A DNA stretch of 64,000 nucleotides from the NCBI GenBank assembly GCA_905235155.1, contig CAJOKJ010000005.1:1-64000 (forward strand). The letters run 5' to 3'. Source of the DNA: Candidatus Gastranaerophilales bacterium. GTDB lineage: Bacteria > Cyanobacteriota > Vampirovibrionia > Gastranaerophilales > Gastranaerophilaceae. Under the pieces are notes generated by a model, which was not told the origin of the DNA, searched no databases, and was given only the letters and a program-made list of their open reading frames with translations. A program made the position numbers and the translations under genes. Shown here piece by piece: positions 1-11,130 of the stretch. Each line of letters begins with the position of its first letter. Position 1 is the first letter of the stretch.

Positions 1-23
1 GCATGAATGCAATGAAAGTCGAA

Positions 24-59
24 CATCAATAACAAAAATGTTGAATTTTTGTTTTGATG
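24..59. repeat. imperfect inverted repeat (hairpin)
   Basis: catcaataacaaaaat / atttttgttttgatg arms with one bulge. Confidence 0.4.
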
Positions 60-108
60 TGAGCGTTGCCGTTTATCGCGAGGGCGTATTTGATTAAAAA
101 GATTTCCT

Positions 109-460
109 TATTTCCCTTTCACGAAACAATATTTAATCGTTTTTTTCGTTAGAATTTGTGAAAAGACAATAAAAGGCAGTAGTGATAATATTTGATTAAT
201 AAAATCGCCCTTTGCGGAATGAGCCATAATTGTTATGTTCTGTGACGATTAGTCCGCATTGTCTGAACAACGTCATTTTGAGTGAGTTTGCGGACTTGAT
301 ACAGAACATTTACAGATTAAGAGCGAATGAAGTACAGGGCAGGAGTTTCTTTGCTCCACATTTCTTTGCGGTCAAAGAAATGTGGAATATAAAACCCAAA
401 AGATTTTTATATCCGAGCAGGACATTTTATTTCCCTCTCACGAAACGATAATTAATCGTT
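109..460. repeat. pair of ~33-bp imperfect direct repeats (109-141 and 428-460) flanking a hairpin region
   Basis: atttccctttcacgaaacaatatttaatcgttt versus atttccctctcacgaaacgataattaatcgttt. Confidence 0.6.
356..385. repeat. perfect 13-bp inverted repeat with 4-nt loop
   Basis: ccacatttctttg-cggt-caaagaaatgtgg. Confidence 0.7.
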
Positions 461-533
461 TAGTTCTGCAGAGTCCTATACTAAAATTCTTAAATAATGT
501 GTAATTTTTATCAGTAAAATATTCAAATAAATA

Positions 534-743
534 TTAAAAAAAATCTTTAATATCAATTTCAAAAAATTTTGCAAGTATATATAAAGTTTCAGTGCTTGCC
601 AAATTTTTTCCTCTTTCTATACAAGAAATATGTTCCCTTGACATATTAGTATATTCAGCCAATTTTTCTTGGGATAAACCTTTTTCTAGCCTCAATGACT
701 TAACTTTTTTGCCAATATCGTTTCTTAATTTACGAATACCCAT
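534..743 (-). CDS. XRE-family helix-turn-helix regulator
   Basis: 69-aa ORF; VKSLRLEKGLSQEKLAEYTNMSREHISCIERGKNLAS is a classic Cro/C1 HTH. Confidence 0.85.
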   Translation of the reverse strand: MGIRKLRNDIGKKVKSLRLEKGLSQEKLAEYTNMSREHISCIERGKNLASTETLYILAKFFEIDIKDFF

Positions 744-883
744 ATAAGCATTGTGCCATGTAATATAAATATTACAGTAAGATTAATCTTACAAAACATA
801 CCTATAATCTATTATTTATGCATGTTTACATGCTTGTATTTTTTGTGTAAAATAATTCATACATATTAAAAAGGATTAGTTAA

Positions 884-1618
884 ATGAAAATAAAAAAATA
901 TGATTTTATTGTAGGCATTGGAACAGCTTGTTTTACGTCAACAAATTTAAGACAAAGTTTTTTGCAGTTTGAATCTTACCCTTTTGATTGGATATCAACA
1001 AAATCTTTAACTGATAATATAAATTTTATAGTTAATGAATTTAATGAATTTTTGAAAAAAGAAGATTTGGTAAATTTAGAAACAACGAATGGCAAAAAAC
1101 ATTCTTGTTATATTTACAAAAATATAAAAAATAATATTGTTTATCCTCATGATTTTGAAGCTGGTAGAAATTTTAATGAAGCTTTTGAACAAGTAATTAA
1201 TAAGTATAATAGAAGAATAAATCGCTTATATAATTCAATAAAATTTTCTGAAACTGTACTTTTAGTTTACATTGAAATTCCAAATAAAGTTGAAACAGAC
1301 TTTTCACATGAAGATTTAAAAAAATCTATAAAAAAAGTTTGTGCTTACTTTAATAATGATAAAATCGAGTTATTATATATAAAACCTAACAAGAATTTTA
1401 ATTATAAAAAACCAAAAGATTATTATATATCAAATAATATAAGAATTGTTGAATTTGATTTTTATAAATATTCAAAAAAACATCAAGTTGAAATAGGCGA
1501 TGATTTTAAAATGTTTAAATATTTAATTAAAAATTTTTCATTGAATATACCTCTTTCAAATAAAATTAAATTTATTTTAAATAATTTTATTTTAAAAATA
1601 AAAAGATACTTTATTTAA
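884..1618 (+). CDS. DUF1796-family putative papain-like cysteine peptidase
   Basis: N-terminal GIGTACFTSTNLRQ...SYPFDWI pattern typical of DUF1796. Confidence 0.75.
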   Translation: MKIKKYDFIVGIGTACFTSTNLRQSFLQFESYPFDWISTKSLTDNINFIVNEFNEFLKKEDLVNLETTNGKKHSCYIYKNIKNNIVYPHDFEAGRNFNEAFEQVINKYNRRINRLYNSIKFSETVLLVYIEIPNKVETDFSHEDLKKSIKKVCAYFNNDKIELLYIKPNKNFNYKKPKDYYISNNIRIVEFDFYKYSKKHQVEIGDDFKMFKYLIKNFSLNIPLSNKIKFILNNFILKIKRYFI

Positions 1619-1715
1619 TAGTTTATTTTAAAACCTTATGTAAAATTTTTGAAAATTTAAAAAGGGCAATTTTCATGAGTTTTTTGACTTTATATAAATA
1701 TAGGAAAGGTGTGTT

Positions 1716-3359
1716 TTGAAATTAACTAATTTTACAATCCCTCAAATTGGGTTTAAAGCCGCACAAGTAAATATTGTGGCTATGTCTGACAATCACGGAA
1801 ATGTACATAATTTGCCAAAACTTGTTGGTACTATTGAACAAAACAAGGGAGATATTTTTAAAAAGGCTGATGAAAAAAGTACTTTAAACATGTTTGCGAT
1901 TGCAGGTGATTTTTTCATGAACCCTCATAAAACAGGTTACATGACAAAACCTGAACTTTCAAACGGTGATATTCAGGCAAACTTCCTTAAAAAAGTTGTA
2001 AATACTGTTAAAGGTATTGTTAAAAATAATTTTGATACGGTATATGCTCCGGGTAATCATTGTTACGACGGTGGAGATGAGTTCTTATACGGCAAATTAA
2101 AAGATGAACCTGTTAAAACTCTTGTAACAAATGTTGATTTAGAAAAATCACCTCTTGTTTCAGATTTGATGAAAGACCATAAAGATATCGTTAAATCTAT
2201 GGTTTATGAAGTTCAAGACGATAAAAATCCTGATTTAAAACATGATGTATTGTTTATGGGTGTTACTATCCCAAGTTTGAAGGGTAAATTAACACAAACT
2301 GAACTTTACGATAACAACAATAAAAAAGATACTCAAATTACAGAACAAGATTTACAAAAAACTTTTGAAGTTTTGAATGAACAAGTACAAGCATTTAAAG
2401 AAAAACATCCGAAAGGTGCAGTAGTGTTGCTTTCTCACATGGGAGCACCTATTTCAAAAATGATTAATAAGAATGTTCCAAATATCAACTTTATTTTAAA
2501 CGGTCATGACCACACAAGAGATAATGCTGATGACGGAAAAACATTAATCAATTCTTTAGGTAAAGATAACGAAATTATTAAATCTGTAAACTTTAGATTT
2601 AACGATAATGGTGATTTAGAAGATGTTGGTTACAACATGTTTGTTACTGATGATTATGCTGAAAACAAAGATGTTAAATCATTCTTAGACAAAAACTTTG
2701 AACAAGATGTTAAACCTTTAGTTAATATGAAAGGTGCTTCAGAACTAGAATATTCAGATAAAATCAGATATGCAAATACAGAATTAACAAACTTTTTAAC
2801 TTCATCTGTTATGGAAGAAGCTCAAAAAGAAATTCCTGATTTAGCATCTGTTGCACTTCAATCTTCTTATGTAAGGGGTGGTGTAAAACAAGGTTCTACA
2901 AACTTAAACTTGTTAAAAATATTTGACGGTATTGACGTTGAATCTCAAAACTTGAATGTTGGTTCAGTAAAAGGTTCTGACATGGTTGATATTATTTCTA
3001 AAAATGTTTTATCAAACCTTGAAGCACCTACAAGAAACACTTTAATCCAATGGTCTGATTTCCAAGTAAACAGAACAATGATTGAAGAAATTAAAAATGG
3101 TAAATCTGATAAAACATTTGCAGATGCAGTAAAATGCAGAAATCAAAAAACAGGTGAATTTGAAAATATAGATTTAAATAAAGATTACAAAATTCTTTTA
3201 TCAAACAAAATGCTTTCTAAAAAAGATTTTGCCGGCGTAAAGGAAAACTTTACTTCAATCGGTAAAAACTATGATGACTTTTTTAGAGCAAATATCAGCA
3301 GTAAAAGTTATGTTGTTGATGCAGCAGATGCAAAAGTTGTTGAAAAAAGAGTATTATAA
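1716..3359 (+). CDS. metallophosphoesterase / 5'-nucleotidase family protein (TTG start)
   Basis: DNHG, GDFFMNP, GNHCYDGG and NGHDHTRD metallophosphatase motifs plus a UshA-like C-terminal domain. Confidence 0.8.
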   Translation: MKLTNFTIPQIGFKAAQVNIVAMSDNHGNVHNLPKLVGTIEQNKGDIFKKADEKSTLNMFAIAGDFFMNPHKTGYMTKPELSNGDIQANFLKKVVNTVKGIVKNNFDTVYAPGNHCYDGGDEFLYGKLKDEPVKTLVTNVDLEKSPLVSDLMKDHKDIVKSMVYEVQDDKNPDLKHDVLFMGVTIPSLKGKLTQTELYDNNNKKDTQITEQDLQKTFEVLNEQVQAFKEKHPKGAVVLLSHMGAPISKMINKNVPNINFILNGHDHTRDNADDGKTLINSLGKDNEIIKSVNFRFNDNGDLEDVGYNMFVTDDYAENKDVKSFLDKNFEQDVKPLVNMKGASELEYSDKIRYANTELTNFLTSSVMEEAQKEIPDLASVALQSSYVRGGVKQGSTNLNLLKIFDGIDVESQNLNVGSVKGSDMVDIISKNVLSNLEAPTRNTLIQWSDFQVNRTMIEEIKNGKSDKTFADAVKCRNQKTGEFENIDLNKDYKILLSNKMLSKKDFAGVKENFTSIGKNYDDFFRANISSKSYVVDAADAKVVEKRVL

Positions 3360-3382
3360 TCGTAAAGTATAATGTTTAAAAA

Positions 3383-3419
3383 AAAGTCGGTCGTTTTATC
3401 TAATGAAACGACCGACTTT
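3383..3419 (+). terminator. rho-independent terminator-like hairpin
   Basis: aaagtcggtcgttt-loop-aaacgaccgacttt, 14-bp stem. Confidence 0.85.
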
Positions 3420-3496
3420 ATATTTTATGATAGAGTTGTAAATCCTCAACTCTTTTGATTGCTCTATCGCCTGTACATTACGTATGGGCTTTTCTT

Positions 3497-3817
3497 TTAT
3501 TTTATTGCGACATAAAATTTATACATTGTTTTAACATCAACTTCATCATTTTCTATTGCATTAATAATTTCTGATTTTATATCAGTTTCATTTTTGTAAT
3601 AATCAAAGTCGAATAAATCTTTTGCACTGACGTTCAGAGCATTTAGTAACCTTGATAGTGTTTCTGCCGTAACAAAGTTATTTCCGCATTCAATTTTACT
3701 TAAATTTCTTTCACCTATACCGATTTTTTCCGATAGCTGTTCTTGGGTAAATCCTCTTTTTATACGTAATTCTTTAATTTTTTTTCCTAAAAGTTTTTTT
3801 ATATTGTTTTCGTTCAT
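3497..3817 (-). CDS. XRE-family helix-turn-helix regulator
   Basis: IKELRIKRGFTQEQLSEKIGIGERNLSKIECGNNFVTAETL HTH. Confidence 0.85.
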   Translation of the reverse strand: MNENNIKKLLGKKIKELRIKRGFTQEQLSEKIGIGERNLSKIECGNNFVTAETLSRLLNALNVSAKDLFDFDYYKNETDIKSEIINAIENDEVDVKTMYKFYVAIK

Positions 3818-3995
3818 ACTTAATATTTTAGAAAATAAATAAAAGTTTATAACCCTCTTAAAGACTCTCTACATGTTGACAAAGAGTTTTTAAAATATAT
3901 AATAGAGTATAAAAAATAGAATTACATTTAAAAATAGGTTTTATAAAGTGAAAGATATATTTTTAAGGATAGTTCGATAGAATATTTGGCATAAA

Positions 3996-4910
3996 ATGAT
4001 AGATATAGCACTGATTACGGATGAGAATTATTTAAATCAGGTAATTATTACAATTACCTCACTTAGTCTTAATTCAAATAAGAACAAAAATTACAATGTT
4101 TACGTATTATGCAACAATGTAGCAGTGGAAAAACAGAGCTTACTAAAAAATTATAGCAATCGTAATATCAAAATACATACTATTGACGCTCAAGATTACA
4201 TAAAGCATTTTCCGGAATTTAAAAATGGTAATTTTCATGTAACTAAATCTGCTCTAATAAAGTTTTATTTACCGGTAATATTTAAAGATTTAGATAAAAT
4301 ATTATATTTAGATTCAGACATTTTAATTTTAAAAGATTTATACGAGATAAACAGCATTAACTTGTCGGATTACTATATTGCGGCTGTAAAAAACTCGTAT
4401 GCGTATCCTGGTGCTGAAGAATATCTTTTTAAACATAATATCAAAACTAACGAATATTTTAATTCAGGAGTTATGCTCTTAAATCTAAAAAAGATGAGAG
4501 AAGACAATGTAAGCGAAAAACTTATTGATTACAGAATTAATAATAAAACATTTTGTATGGATCAAGATGCTCTAAATGCAATTTTAGGGAAAAAGATAAA
4601 ATTGCTATCATACAGATACAATCTTCAAATAACTCCTTTTGAAGATAATACCTTCGATAAATTTTGTAAACTTTACAATGATTATTATGCAAAAAGTAAA
4701 AAAGAAGCCTTGAAGCAGGCATATATAATGCATTTTGCAGATAAAAATAAGCCTTGGATATATAACAGAGCTAAATATTCCAAACTATACAAACAGTACT
4801 GGCAAAAAGCAAAGTTAAGACAAAAATTCCCAAAATTACACGAAATTACAAGGCAATCTGTTCTAAGAAAAATAATGCTTACAATCAAACTTTTATTTGG
4901 AGACTTTTAA
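3996..4910 (+). CDS. glycosyltransferase family 8
   Basis: KILYLDSDILILKDL (DxD), NSGVMLLNLKKMR, CMDQDALN motifs. Confidence 0.85.
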   Translation: MIDIALITDENYLNQVIITITSLSLNSNKNKNYNVYVLCNNVAVEKQSLLKNYSNRNIKIHTIDAQDYIKHFPEFKNGNFHVTKSALIKFYLPVIFKDLDKILYLDSDILILKDLYEINSINLSDYYIAAVKNSYAYPGAEEYLFKHNIKTNEYFNSGVMLLNLKKMREDNVSEKLIDYRINNKTFCMDQDALNAILGKKIKLLSYRYNLQITPFEDNTFDKFCKLYNDYYAKSKKEALKQAYIMHFADKNKPWIYNRAKYSKLYKQYWQKAKLRQKFPKLHEITRQSVLRKIMLTIKLLFGDF

Positions 4911-4912
4911 CA

Positions 4913-5986
4913 ATGGAAAGTGGGAAAATATCAATAATTTTACCAGTGTATAACAGTGAGGAGTTTATCAAAAGAACACTTGATTCGCTTATAACTCAAA
5001 CATACAAAAATATTGAGATTTTATGCATAAATGATGGTTCATCTGATAATTCTCTCAATATATTAAATGAATATTCCAAAAAAGATAATCGTATAAAAAT
5101 TTTCTCTCAAGCAAATTCAGGTCCGGCTAAAGCAAGAAATACAGGACTTGCAAATGCAACGGGAGAATACTTAATGTTTTGTGATAGCGATGATTATTAT
5201 GAACCTGATATGGTTGAGGTTATGACAAAAGCAATCACGGAACATGATGTAGATTTTGTTATGTGTGAAGCTAAAGTTGTTGTTCAACAAGATAAATATG
5301 ATATCTCTAGAACACAAGGCACTATAACCTATCATCGTAATCTGATTAATAAAAATGGAATAATTGAATTGGATTTAGAAAAAAAATATCAAATGAATGT
5401 CTTGCTCTGGAATAAAATTTTTAAAGCAAATATTATAAAAAAATATGGCATTTTGTTCCCTAATGGTTTTGAATGTGATGATAATTTTTTTATATATGAA
5501 TATATGCTTATTGCAAAAAAATATTATGCAGTAAAAAAGAAATTATATAACTATTCTATTAGACGTAATTCTATAATGGATTTATTTTATAAAAGAATTA
5601 GCACAAAGCATTTATACGACAAAATAAAAATACATAAATTTCTTTTCGAATTTTTAATAAGAAATAATTACCTAATAACTAAAAATAATAAATTACTTTA
5701 CTTATCTATTATTACTCGCAATTTTAAGCGTTCTTTTATATATGATTGTAAAACTCCACAAGAAAAAGAAACTGCAAAAGAAATTATATCTGACCTTGTT
5801 GAAACAACAAAAGATAAGATAAAATATCCTAAGATTTTTTATAAACTTGATAAAATTTCAAATCAGTCGCTTGAAAACTATTTTAAGCATAACTCAATTG
5901 AAAGTATTGTTTTAGGTCAAAAATATAAGATTAAAGAAATTATGCAAAAACTTAGAAAAACAATTCTATTAATAAAAATGGTCTAA
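4913..5986 (+). CDS. glycosyltransferase family 2
   Basis: ISIILPVYNSEEFIKRTLDSLITQTYKNIEILCINDGSSDNS...FCDSDDYYEPD. Confidence 0.9.
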   Translation: MESGKISIILPVYNSEEFIKRTLDSLITQTYKNIEILCINDGSSDNSLNILNEYSKKDNRIKIFSQANSGPAKARNTGLANATGEYLMFCDSDDYYEPDMVEVMTKAITEHDVDFVMCEAKVVVQQDKYDISRTQGTITYHRNLINKNGIIELDLEKKYQMNVLLWNKIFKANIIKKYGILFPNGFECDDNFFIYEYMLIAKKYYAVKKKLYNYSIRRNSIMDLFYKRISTKHLYDKIKIHKFLFEFLIRNNYLITKNNKLLYLSIITRNFKRSFIYDCKTPQEKETAKEIISDLVETTKDKIKYPKIFYKLDKISNQSLENYFKHNSIESIVLGQKYKIKEIMQKLRKTILLIKMV

Positions 5987-6138
5987 TAAACTTTGTAAAA
6001 TATAATAATATTTAAGCCAGTAACATACACATTTATTATTGAAATTACGTTATTGCCTTGATTTGTTAATAATATTGACTAAATGCAAGACTATAACATA
6101 TAATTTATTGGTGTATAGTTTATATTGAAGATTTTGAT

Positions 6139-7341
6139 ATGTGGTTTAGCTTTGACTTAATAATTTTTATATACAGAATTTTGACTTTTCCCGAAAGATT
6201 TATTTATAAATTAATTGAATCGTTACAAAAATATTTTAAGCAAGATACTTATATTCTTTTTGATTGTCTTTATGATGATAATGCAGAATGTATTGATACG
6301 TTTACGTTATTTGAATATATGCAAAAAAATAATATTAAATCATACTATATAGTTAATAAAAATAACAATGCTTTTGACAAAATAAAGAAAAAAACTCGTC
6401 TTAAAAATGTAATTGTTACAAGGAGTTCAAAAAATCTTCCGTTTATTATAAACTTTATTCTTTTAAAAACTCATACTGTTGTGTCATCATTTGGTAATTT
6501 AAATAATTATTTTGAAAAGTTTATATATAAAAACAATATAATTAATTATGTTTTTTCAAGGCACGGAATTTCTTTTTTGAAATTGTTTTCTTTAAATTTT
6601 TATCCTCCTTCAGAATACAATTATTTTGGTGTAAGCAATGAGTTAGAAACTCAAATGGTGTTAGAAAATTCAAGTTGGACAGAAGACAAGTTAATTAAAA
6701 ACGGGTTATTCAGATTTGATAATTTGACAAAACGAGAAGATGAAAATCAAAAAGAAATTTTCATAATGCTAACTTGGCGTAGATATTTGAAAGAGACTAA
6801 TTTTATAAGGTCTGATTATTTTCAATATTTAGATTCTCTATTAAGTAATGAAAAATTAGTCAAATATGCTCAAGAAAATAATGTAAAAATAAAAATTGCA
6901 TTTCATCATGAATTAATAAGAAGAATTATGCAGACTGATGAAATAAAATTTAAAAATAAAAATGTAGAAATTGTTGATATGACAGAAATTTCAAAACAAA
7001 TACCAAAAACAAGTTTGTTTATAACTGATTTTTCGAGCATTGTTTTTGATTTTATGTATCTTGATATACCGGTGATGTTTTATAGATTTGATATTGATTT
7101 GGATGAAACACAAAAAGATTTTGAAAGTATAACATTTGCTATGAATAGAGATAAATATCTTTATAACTGCTGTTATAATGAAAATGATGCTGTTGAAACA
7201 ATTATTAAATATATAATTAATGGCTTTGTTTTAGAAAGTGAAAATAAAGAAAAAAATAAACAATTTTTTACATATTTGAAACGGAATAATATTTGCAAAA
7301 ATTTTGTAAATATTATGGATAATATTAATAAGAACAAATAA
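6139..7341 (+). CDS. CDP-glycerol glycerophosphotransferase family protein (TagB/TagF-like)
   Basis: C-terminal FITDFSSIVFDFMYLDIPVMFYRFD signature. Confidence 0.75.
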   Translation: MWFSFDLIIFIYRILTFPERFIYKLIESLQKYFKQDTYILFDCLYDDNAECIDTFTLFEYMQKNNIKSYYIVNKNNNAFDKIKKKTRLKNVIVTRSSKNLPFIINFILLKTHTVVSSFGNLNNYFEKFIYKNNIINYVFSRHGISFLKLFSLNFYPPSEYNYFGVSNELETQMVLENSSWTEDKLIKNGLFRFDNLTKREDENQKEIFIMLTWRRYLKETNFIRSDYFQYLDSLLSNEKLVKYAQENNVKIKIAFHHELIRRIMQTDEIKFKNKNVEIVDMTEISKQIPKTSLFITDFSSIVFDFMYLDIPVMFYRFDIDLDETQKDFESITFAMNRDKYLYNCCYNENDAVETIIKYIINGFVLESENKEKNKQFFTYLKRNNICKNFVNIMDNINKNK

Positions 7342-7362
7342 TATTTGTATTATGAAAATAAA

Positions 7363-7392
7363 GAAACCCGAACAAATACTTGTTCGGGTTTC
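7363..7392. terminator. bidirectional terminator hairpin between convergent genes
   Basis: gaaacccgaacaa-atac-ttgttcgggtttc. Confidence 0.85.
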
Positions 7393-7412
7393 TCTTGTTA
7401 TGTGAAATAAGA

Positions 7413-10400
7413 CTATTTCATCAATTCGCCGACTGATTTGTAAACAGCCATACGTTTTGCAGCATCTTCTTCCGCTTGAGTGTATAGAGCTTCCGCAGCA
7501 TCAGGGTTAGTCTTTAATAATGATTTATAACGACCTTCGCTTCTGATGAAGTCTTGGTAGCTGCCTTGAGGATCTTTTGCATCCCAAGTAAACGGAGTTT
7601 CGTTTGCAGGATTATATCTGTATAATGGGAAGTAACCTGCTTCAACTGCACGTTTTTGTTCAGTTTGAGTTTTACTCATATCAATACCGTGAGCGATACA
7701 AGGAGCATAAGCAAAGATGATTGATGGACCGTTATATGCTTCAGCTTCTTGGAATGCTTTTAGAGTTTGACCTCTGTCTGCCCCTAAAGCAACTGATGCT
7801 ACATATACGTAACCATAAGACATACTCATCAAGCCCATGTTTTTCTTGTATGTTGGTTTACCGCCTGTTGCGAATTTTGCAACTGCACCTGTTGGTGTTG
7901 ATTTAGATGCTTGTCCGCCTGTGTTTGAGTAAACTTCGGTATCAAGAACAAGGATGTTTACGTTTTTGTTTTGAGCTAATACGTGGTCAATACCGCCGTA
8001 TCCGATGTCGTTTGCCCATCCGTCACCACCGATAATCCATACTGATTTATCTGTGAAGTAATCTGATAATTCGTTTATTTTCTTGATTGTATCGCAACCA
8101 CATTCTTTTACGTATTTTTCGATTACTTCTTTTGCTTTGTTTTGAGCCGCAGCAGCTTCTTCTGTTTTTGAATTATCCCAGTGAGCCATTGCACCTTCAA
8201 GAGCTTCTTTCAAGTCAGCAGGAGCATCTTCTTTTGCAAGAACTTCTTGTACTTTTTGTTTCAACAAATCTCTGTTTGAATCAACTGCTAATCTCATACC
8301 GAAACCAAATTCTGCGTTGTCTTCAAATAATGAGTTAGCCCAAGCAGGACCTCTGCCTTCTTTTGTTGTTGTGTACGGAATTGTTGGGAATGTACCTGAG
8401 TAAATTGATGAACAACCTGTTGCGTTTGCAACTATTGCATTTTCACCAAATAATTGTGAAACCAATTTAACATAAGGTGTTTCACCACAACCTGCACAAG
8501 CACCTGAGAATTCAAATAATGGTTTTCTCAACATTGCACCTTTAAGTGTTTTTGTTGTGTTTTTGCCCATTACGTTATCAGGAGCTTCGTTGAAGAATTT
8601 TTCGTTGTTGTCTTCGCCTGCTGCATCTTCTTTTTCAATTGTTGACCAAGATAATGCAGGTGCTTCTGGTTTTCTTTGGTTTACAGGACATTGGTCTAAA
8701 CATACACCGCAACCTGTACAATCTTTGCAGTATACTTGAACTTTGAAGTGTTCACCGTTTGCGTTTGGTTTTGCTTCTACTGTATTAAATGAGTTAGGTG
8801 CATTTTTCAATGTATCTGCTTCAAATAATTTAGTTCTTATAGCAGCGTGAGGGCAAGCTGATGCACAAATACCGCATTGTAAGCAAGCTTCTGAATTCCA
8901 GTGAGGAACTCTTGGTGCGATACCACGTTTTTCTAAGCAAGCTGTACCTGTTGGAATTACACCGTCATTGCTCATTGCTGATACAGGTATGTCATCACCT
9001 TTTTGACGCATTGATGGCTCGATAATTTTCTTTGCAAAATCATCTGCATCATCAGAAATTAATTTAACTTCTTCTGCGTGAGCTACACCATCTAATGACG
9101 CAGGAATTACAACTTCTTCTGTTGAGTTCACTGCTGCATCAATTAACGCTAAGTTCATGTTTACAACGTCATCACCTTTTTTCTTGAAAGTCTTTTTAGT
9201 CATTTCTTTCATACCTTCAAGAGCTTGTTCAAACGGAATAATACCTGAAACTTTGAAGTATGCAACCATCATTACGGTATTTGCACCTTTACCTCTTAAG
9301 CCGGGTTGTTCCTTGATTAATTTTTCGGCATCAACGTTGTAGAATTTGATACGTTTATTAATAATAGTTTCTTGCATATCCTTTGTTAAATGTGCAAAAG
9401 CTTCTTCTTTTGTATATGGAGAGTTTAATAAGAATGTACCGCCTTCTTTAATACCTTTTAACAAGTCGTATCTGCCAATGTATGCGTGTGCTGAACAAGA
9501 TACAAAGTCAGGAGCTGTAATTAGGTATGTTGATTTAATTTGTTTGTCACCAAATCTCAAGTGAGAAACTGTAACACCAAATGATTTTTTAGAGTCATAA
9601 GCAAAATATGCTTGAGCATCTTTGTCTGTGTATTGACCGATAATTTTAATTGAGTTTTTGTTAGCACCAACCGTACCGTCTGAACCCAAGCCCCAGAACA
9701 TACAATTTGTAGTACCTTCAGGTTCTGTTACAATGTGTTCTTCAATTTTTAAAGATTTGTTTGTAACATCATCTTCGATACCAACGGTAAATCCGTGAAA
9801 ACCGTTATTTTCAGCGTGTTTGTAAATTGCAAGAACCATTGATGGTGTAAATTCTTTTGAAGATAAACCATAACGTCCGCCAATTACTCTAACGTCTTTG
9901 TTTTCAATTGCTGCGACAACATCCAAGTATAAAGGTTCACCGATTGAACCGGGTTCTTTTGTTCTGTCAAGAACAGTAACACGTTTAACTGATGCAGGTA
10001 ATGCTTCGTTGAAACGTTTTACATCAAACGGTCTGTATAATCTAACTTTAACTAAACCGTATTTAGTACCTCTTGTTGCGTTCAAATATTCGATTGTTTC
10101 TTCAATAGTTTCACAACCTGAACCGATTGCAACGATTACGTCTGTTGCATCAGGAGCACCAACGTAATCAAACGGATGATATTGACGACCTGTTACTTTT
10201 GCAACTTTGTCCATATATTCTTGAACAATATCAGGAACTGCATCATAGTATTTGTTTACTGTTTCACGACCTTGAAAATAAACATCAGTGTTTTGAGCAC
10301 CAACTTTACAAACAGGTGATTCTGGTTTTAATGCTCTGTTTCTGAATTCTTCAATGTATTGTGGTTCAACCAGGCTTGCAATATCTTCATAAGAAATTTC

Positions 10401-10952
10401 TTCAATTTTGTGAACTTCGTGAGATGTTCTAAATCCGTCAAAGAATTGTAAGAATGGAACTTTAGATTTGTATGTTGCTAAGTGTGCAACAAGAGCCATA
10501 TCCATTTCTTCTTGAACAGAGTTAGCAGCAAGCATTGCATAACCTGTGTTACGGCAACCCATAACGTCTGTGTGGTCACCAAAAATTGCTAATGATTGAG
10601 CAGCCAAAGCACGTGCTGAAACGTGAATTACGTGTGGTAACATTTCACCTGCAACTTTGTGCATAACCGGAATCATTAATAGTAAACCTTGAGAAGCAGT
10701 GTAAGTAGAAGTTAATGCACCTGCTGCTAAAGAACCGTGAACAGCACCTGCGGCACCGGCTTCTGATTGCATTTCTGCAACTTTAACTTCTTTGCCCCAA
10801 ATGTTTTTCTTGTGTTGTGATGCCCATTCATCAACCCATTCACCCATTGTTGATGATGGTGTAATCGGATAAATTGCCGATACTTCGCTTAATGCATACG
10901 CAACATGTGCGGCAGCGTAGTTACCGTCAACCGTTATTGTTTTTCCAGTCAT
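7413..10952 (-). CDS. nifJ: pyruvate:ferredoxin (flavodoxin) oxidoreductase
   Basis: 1179 aa; YPITPSSTMGEWVDEWA N-terminus, two CxxCxxCxxxCP clusters, TPP domain CAGCGETPYVKLVSQLFG. Confidence 0.97.
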   Translation of the reverse strand: MTGKTITVDGNYAAAHVAYALSEVSAIYPITPSSTMGEWVDEWASQHKKNIWGKEVKVAEMQSEAGAAGAVHGSLAAGALTSTYTASQGLLLMIPVMHKVAGEMLPHVIHVSARALAAQSLAIFGDHTDVMGCRNTGYAMLAANSVQEEMDMALVAHLATYKSKVPFLQFFDGFRTSHEVHKIEEISYEDIASLVEPQYIEEFRNRALKPESPVCKVGAQNTDVYFQGRETVNKYYDAVPDIVQEYMDKVAKVTGRQYHPFDYVGAPDATDVIVAIGSGCETIEETIEYLNATRGTKYGLVKVRLYRPFDVKRFNEALPASVKRVTVLDRTKEPGSIGEPLYLDVVAAIENKDVRVIGGRYGLSSKEFTPSMVLAIYKHAENNGFHGFTVGIEDDVTNKSLKIEEHIVTEPEGTTNCMFWGLGSDGTVGANKNSIKIIGQYTDKDAQAYFAYDSKKSFGVTVSHLRFGDKQIKSTYLITAPDFVSCSAHAYIGRYDLLKGIKEGGTFLLNSPYTKEEAFAHLTKDMQETIINKRIKFYNVDAEKLIKEQPGLRGKGANTVMMVAYFKVSGIIPFEQALEGMKEMTKKTFKKKGDDVVNMNLALIDAAVNSTEEVVIPASLDGVAHAEEVKLISDDADDFAKKIIEPSMRQKGDDIPVSAMSNDGVIPTGTACLEKRGIAPRVPHWNSEACLQCGICASACPHAAIRTKLFEADTLKNAPNSFNTVEAKPNANGEHFKVQVYCKDCTGCGVCLDQCPVNQRKPEAPALSWSTIEKEDAAGEDNNEKFFNEAPDNVMGKNTTKTLKGAMLRKPLFEFSGACAGCGETPYVKLVSQLFGENAIVANATGCSSIYSGTFPTIPYTTTKEGRGPAWANSLFEDNAEFGFGMRLAVDSNRDLLKQKVQEVLAKEDAPADLKEALEGAMAHWDNSKTEEAAAAQNKAKEVIEKYVKECGCDTIKKINELSDYFTDKSVWIIGGDGWANDIGYGGIDHVLAQNKNVNILVLDTEVYSNTGGQASKSTPTGAVAKFATGGKPTYKKNMGLMSMSYGYVYVASVALGADRGQTLKAFQEAEAYNGPSIIFAYAPCIAHGIDMSKTQTEQKRAVEAGYFPLYRYNPANETPFTWDAKDPQGSYQDFIRSEGRYKSLLKTNPDAAEALYTQAEEDAAKRMAVYKSVGELMK

Positions 10953-11130
10953 AAATAAACCTCCTTATAGCTTAATATCCAGACCTAAAAAAATAATATA
11001 CATGTAAACTAATACGTTCTTTTTTATTTTAACCCAAACACAAAAAAATAACCAAAATTTTTAAAATATTGCATAAATTAATTTTTGTAATAAAATAAAC
11101 CTGTGAAGTTACACAAAAAGGAGAACTCAA

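Noticed and set aside
230-451. 73-aa ORF
   Set aside because: Overlaps a hairpin and repeat; no recognisable protein features or RBS.
3996-7341. Glycosyltransferase cluster as a novel biosynthetic system
   Set aside because: GT8, GT2 and CDP-glycerol-transferase-like genes are a common surface-glycan set; nothing unusual visible.
7721-10345. Plus-strand ORFs within nifJ
   Set aside because: Antisense shadows of a clear PFOR gene; Leu/Gln-rich nonsense translations.
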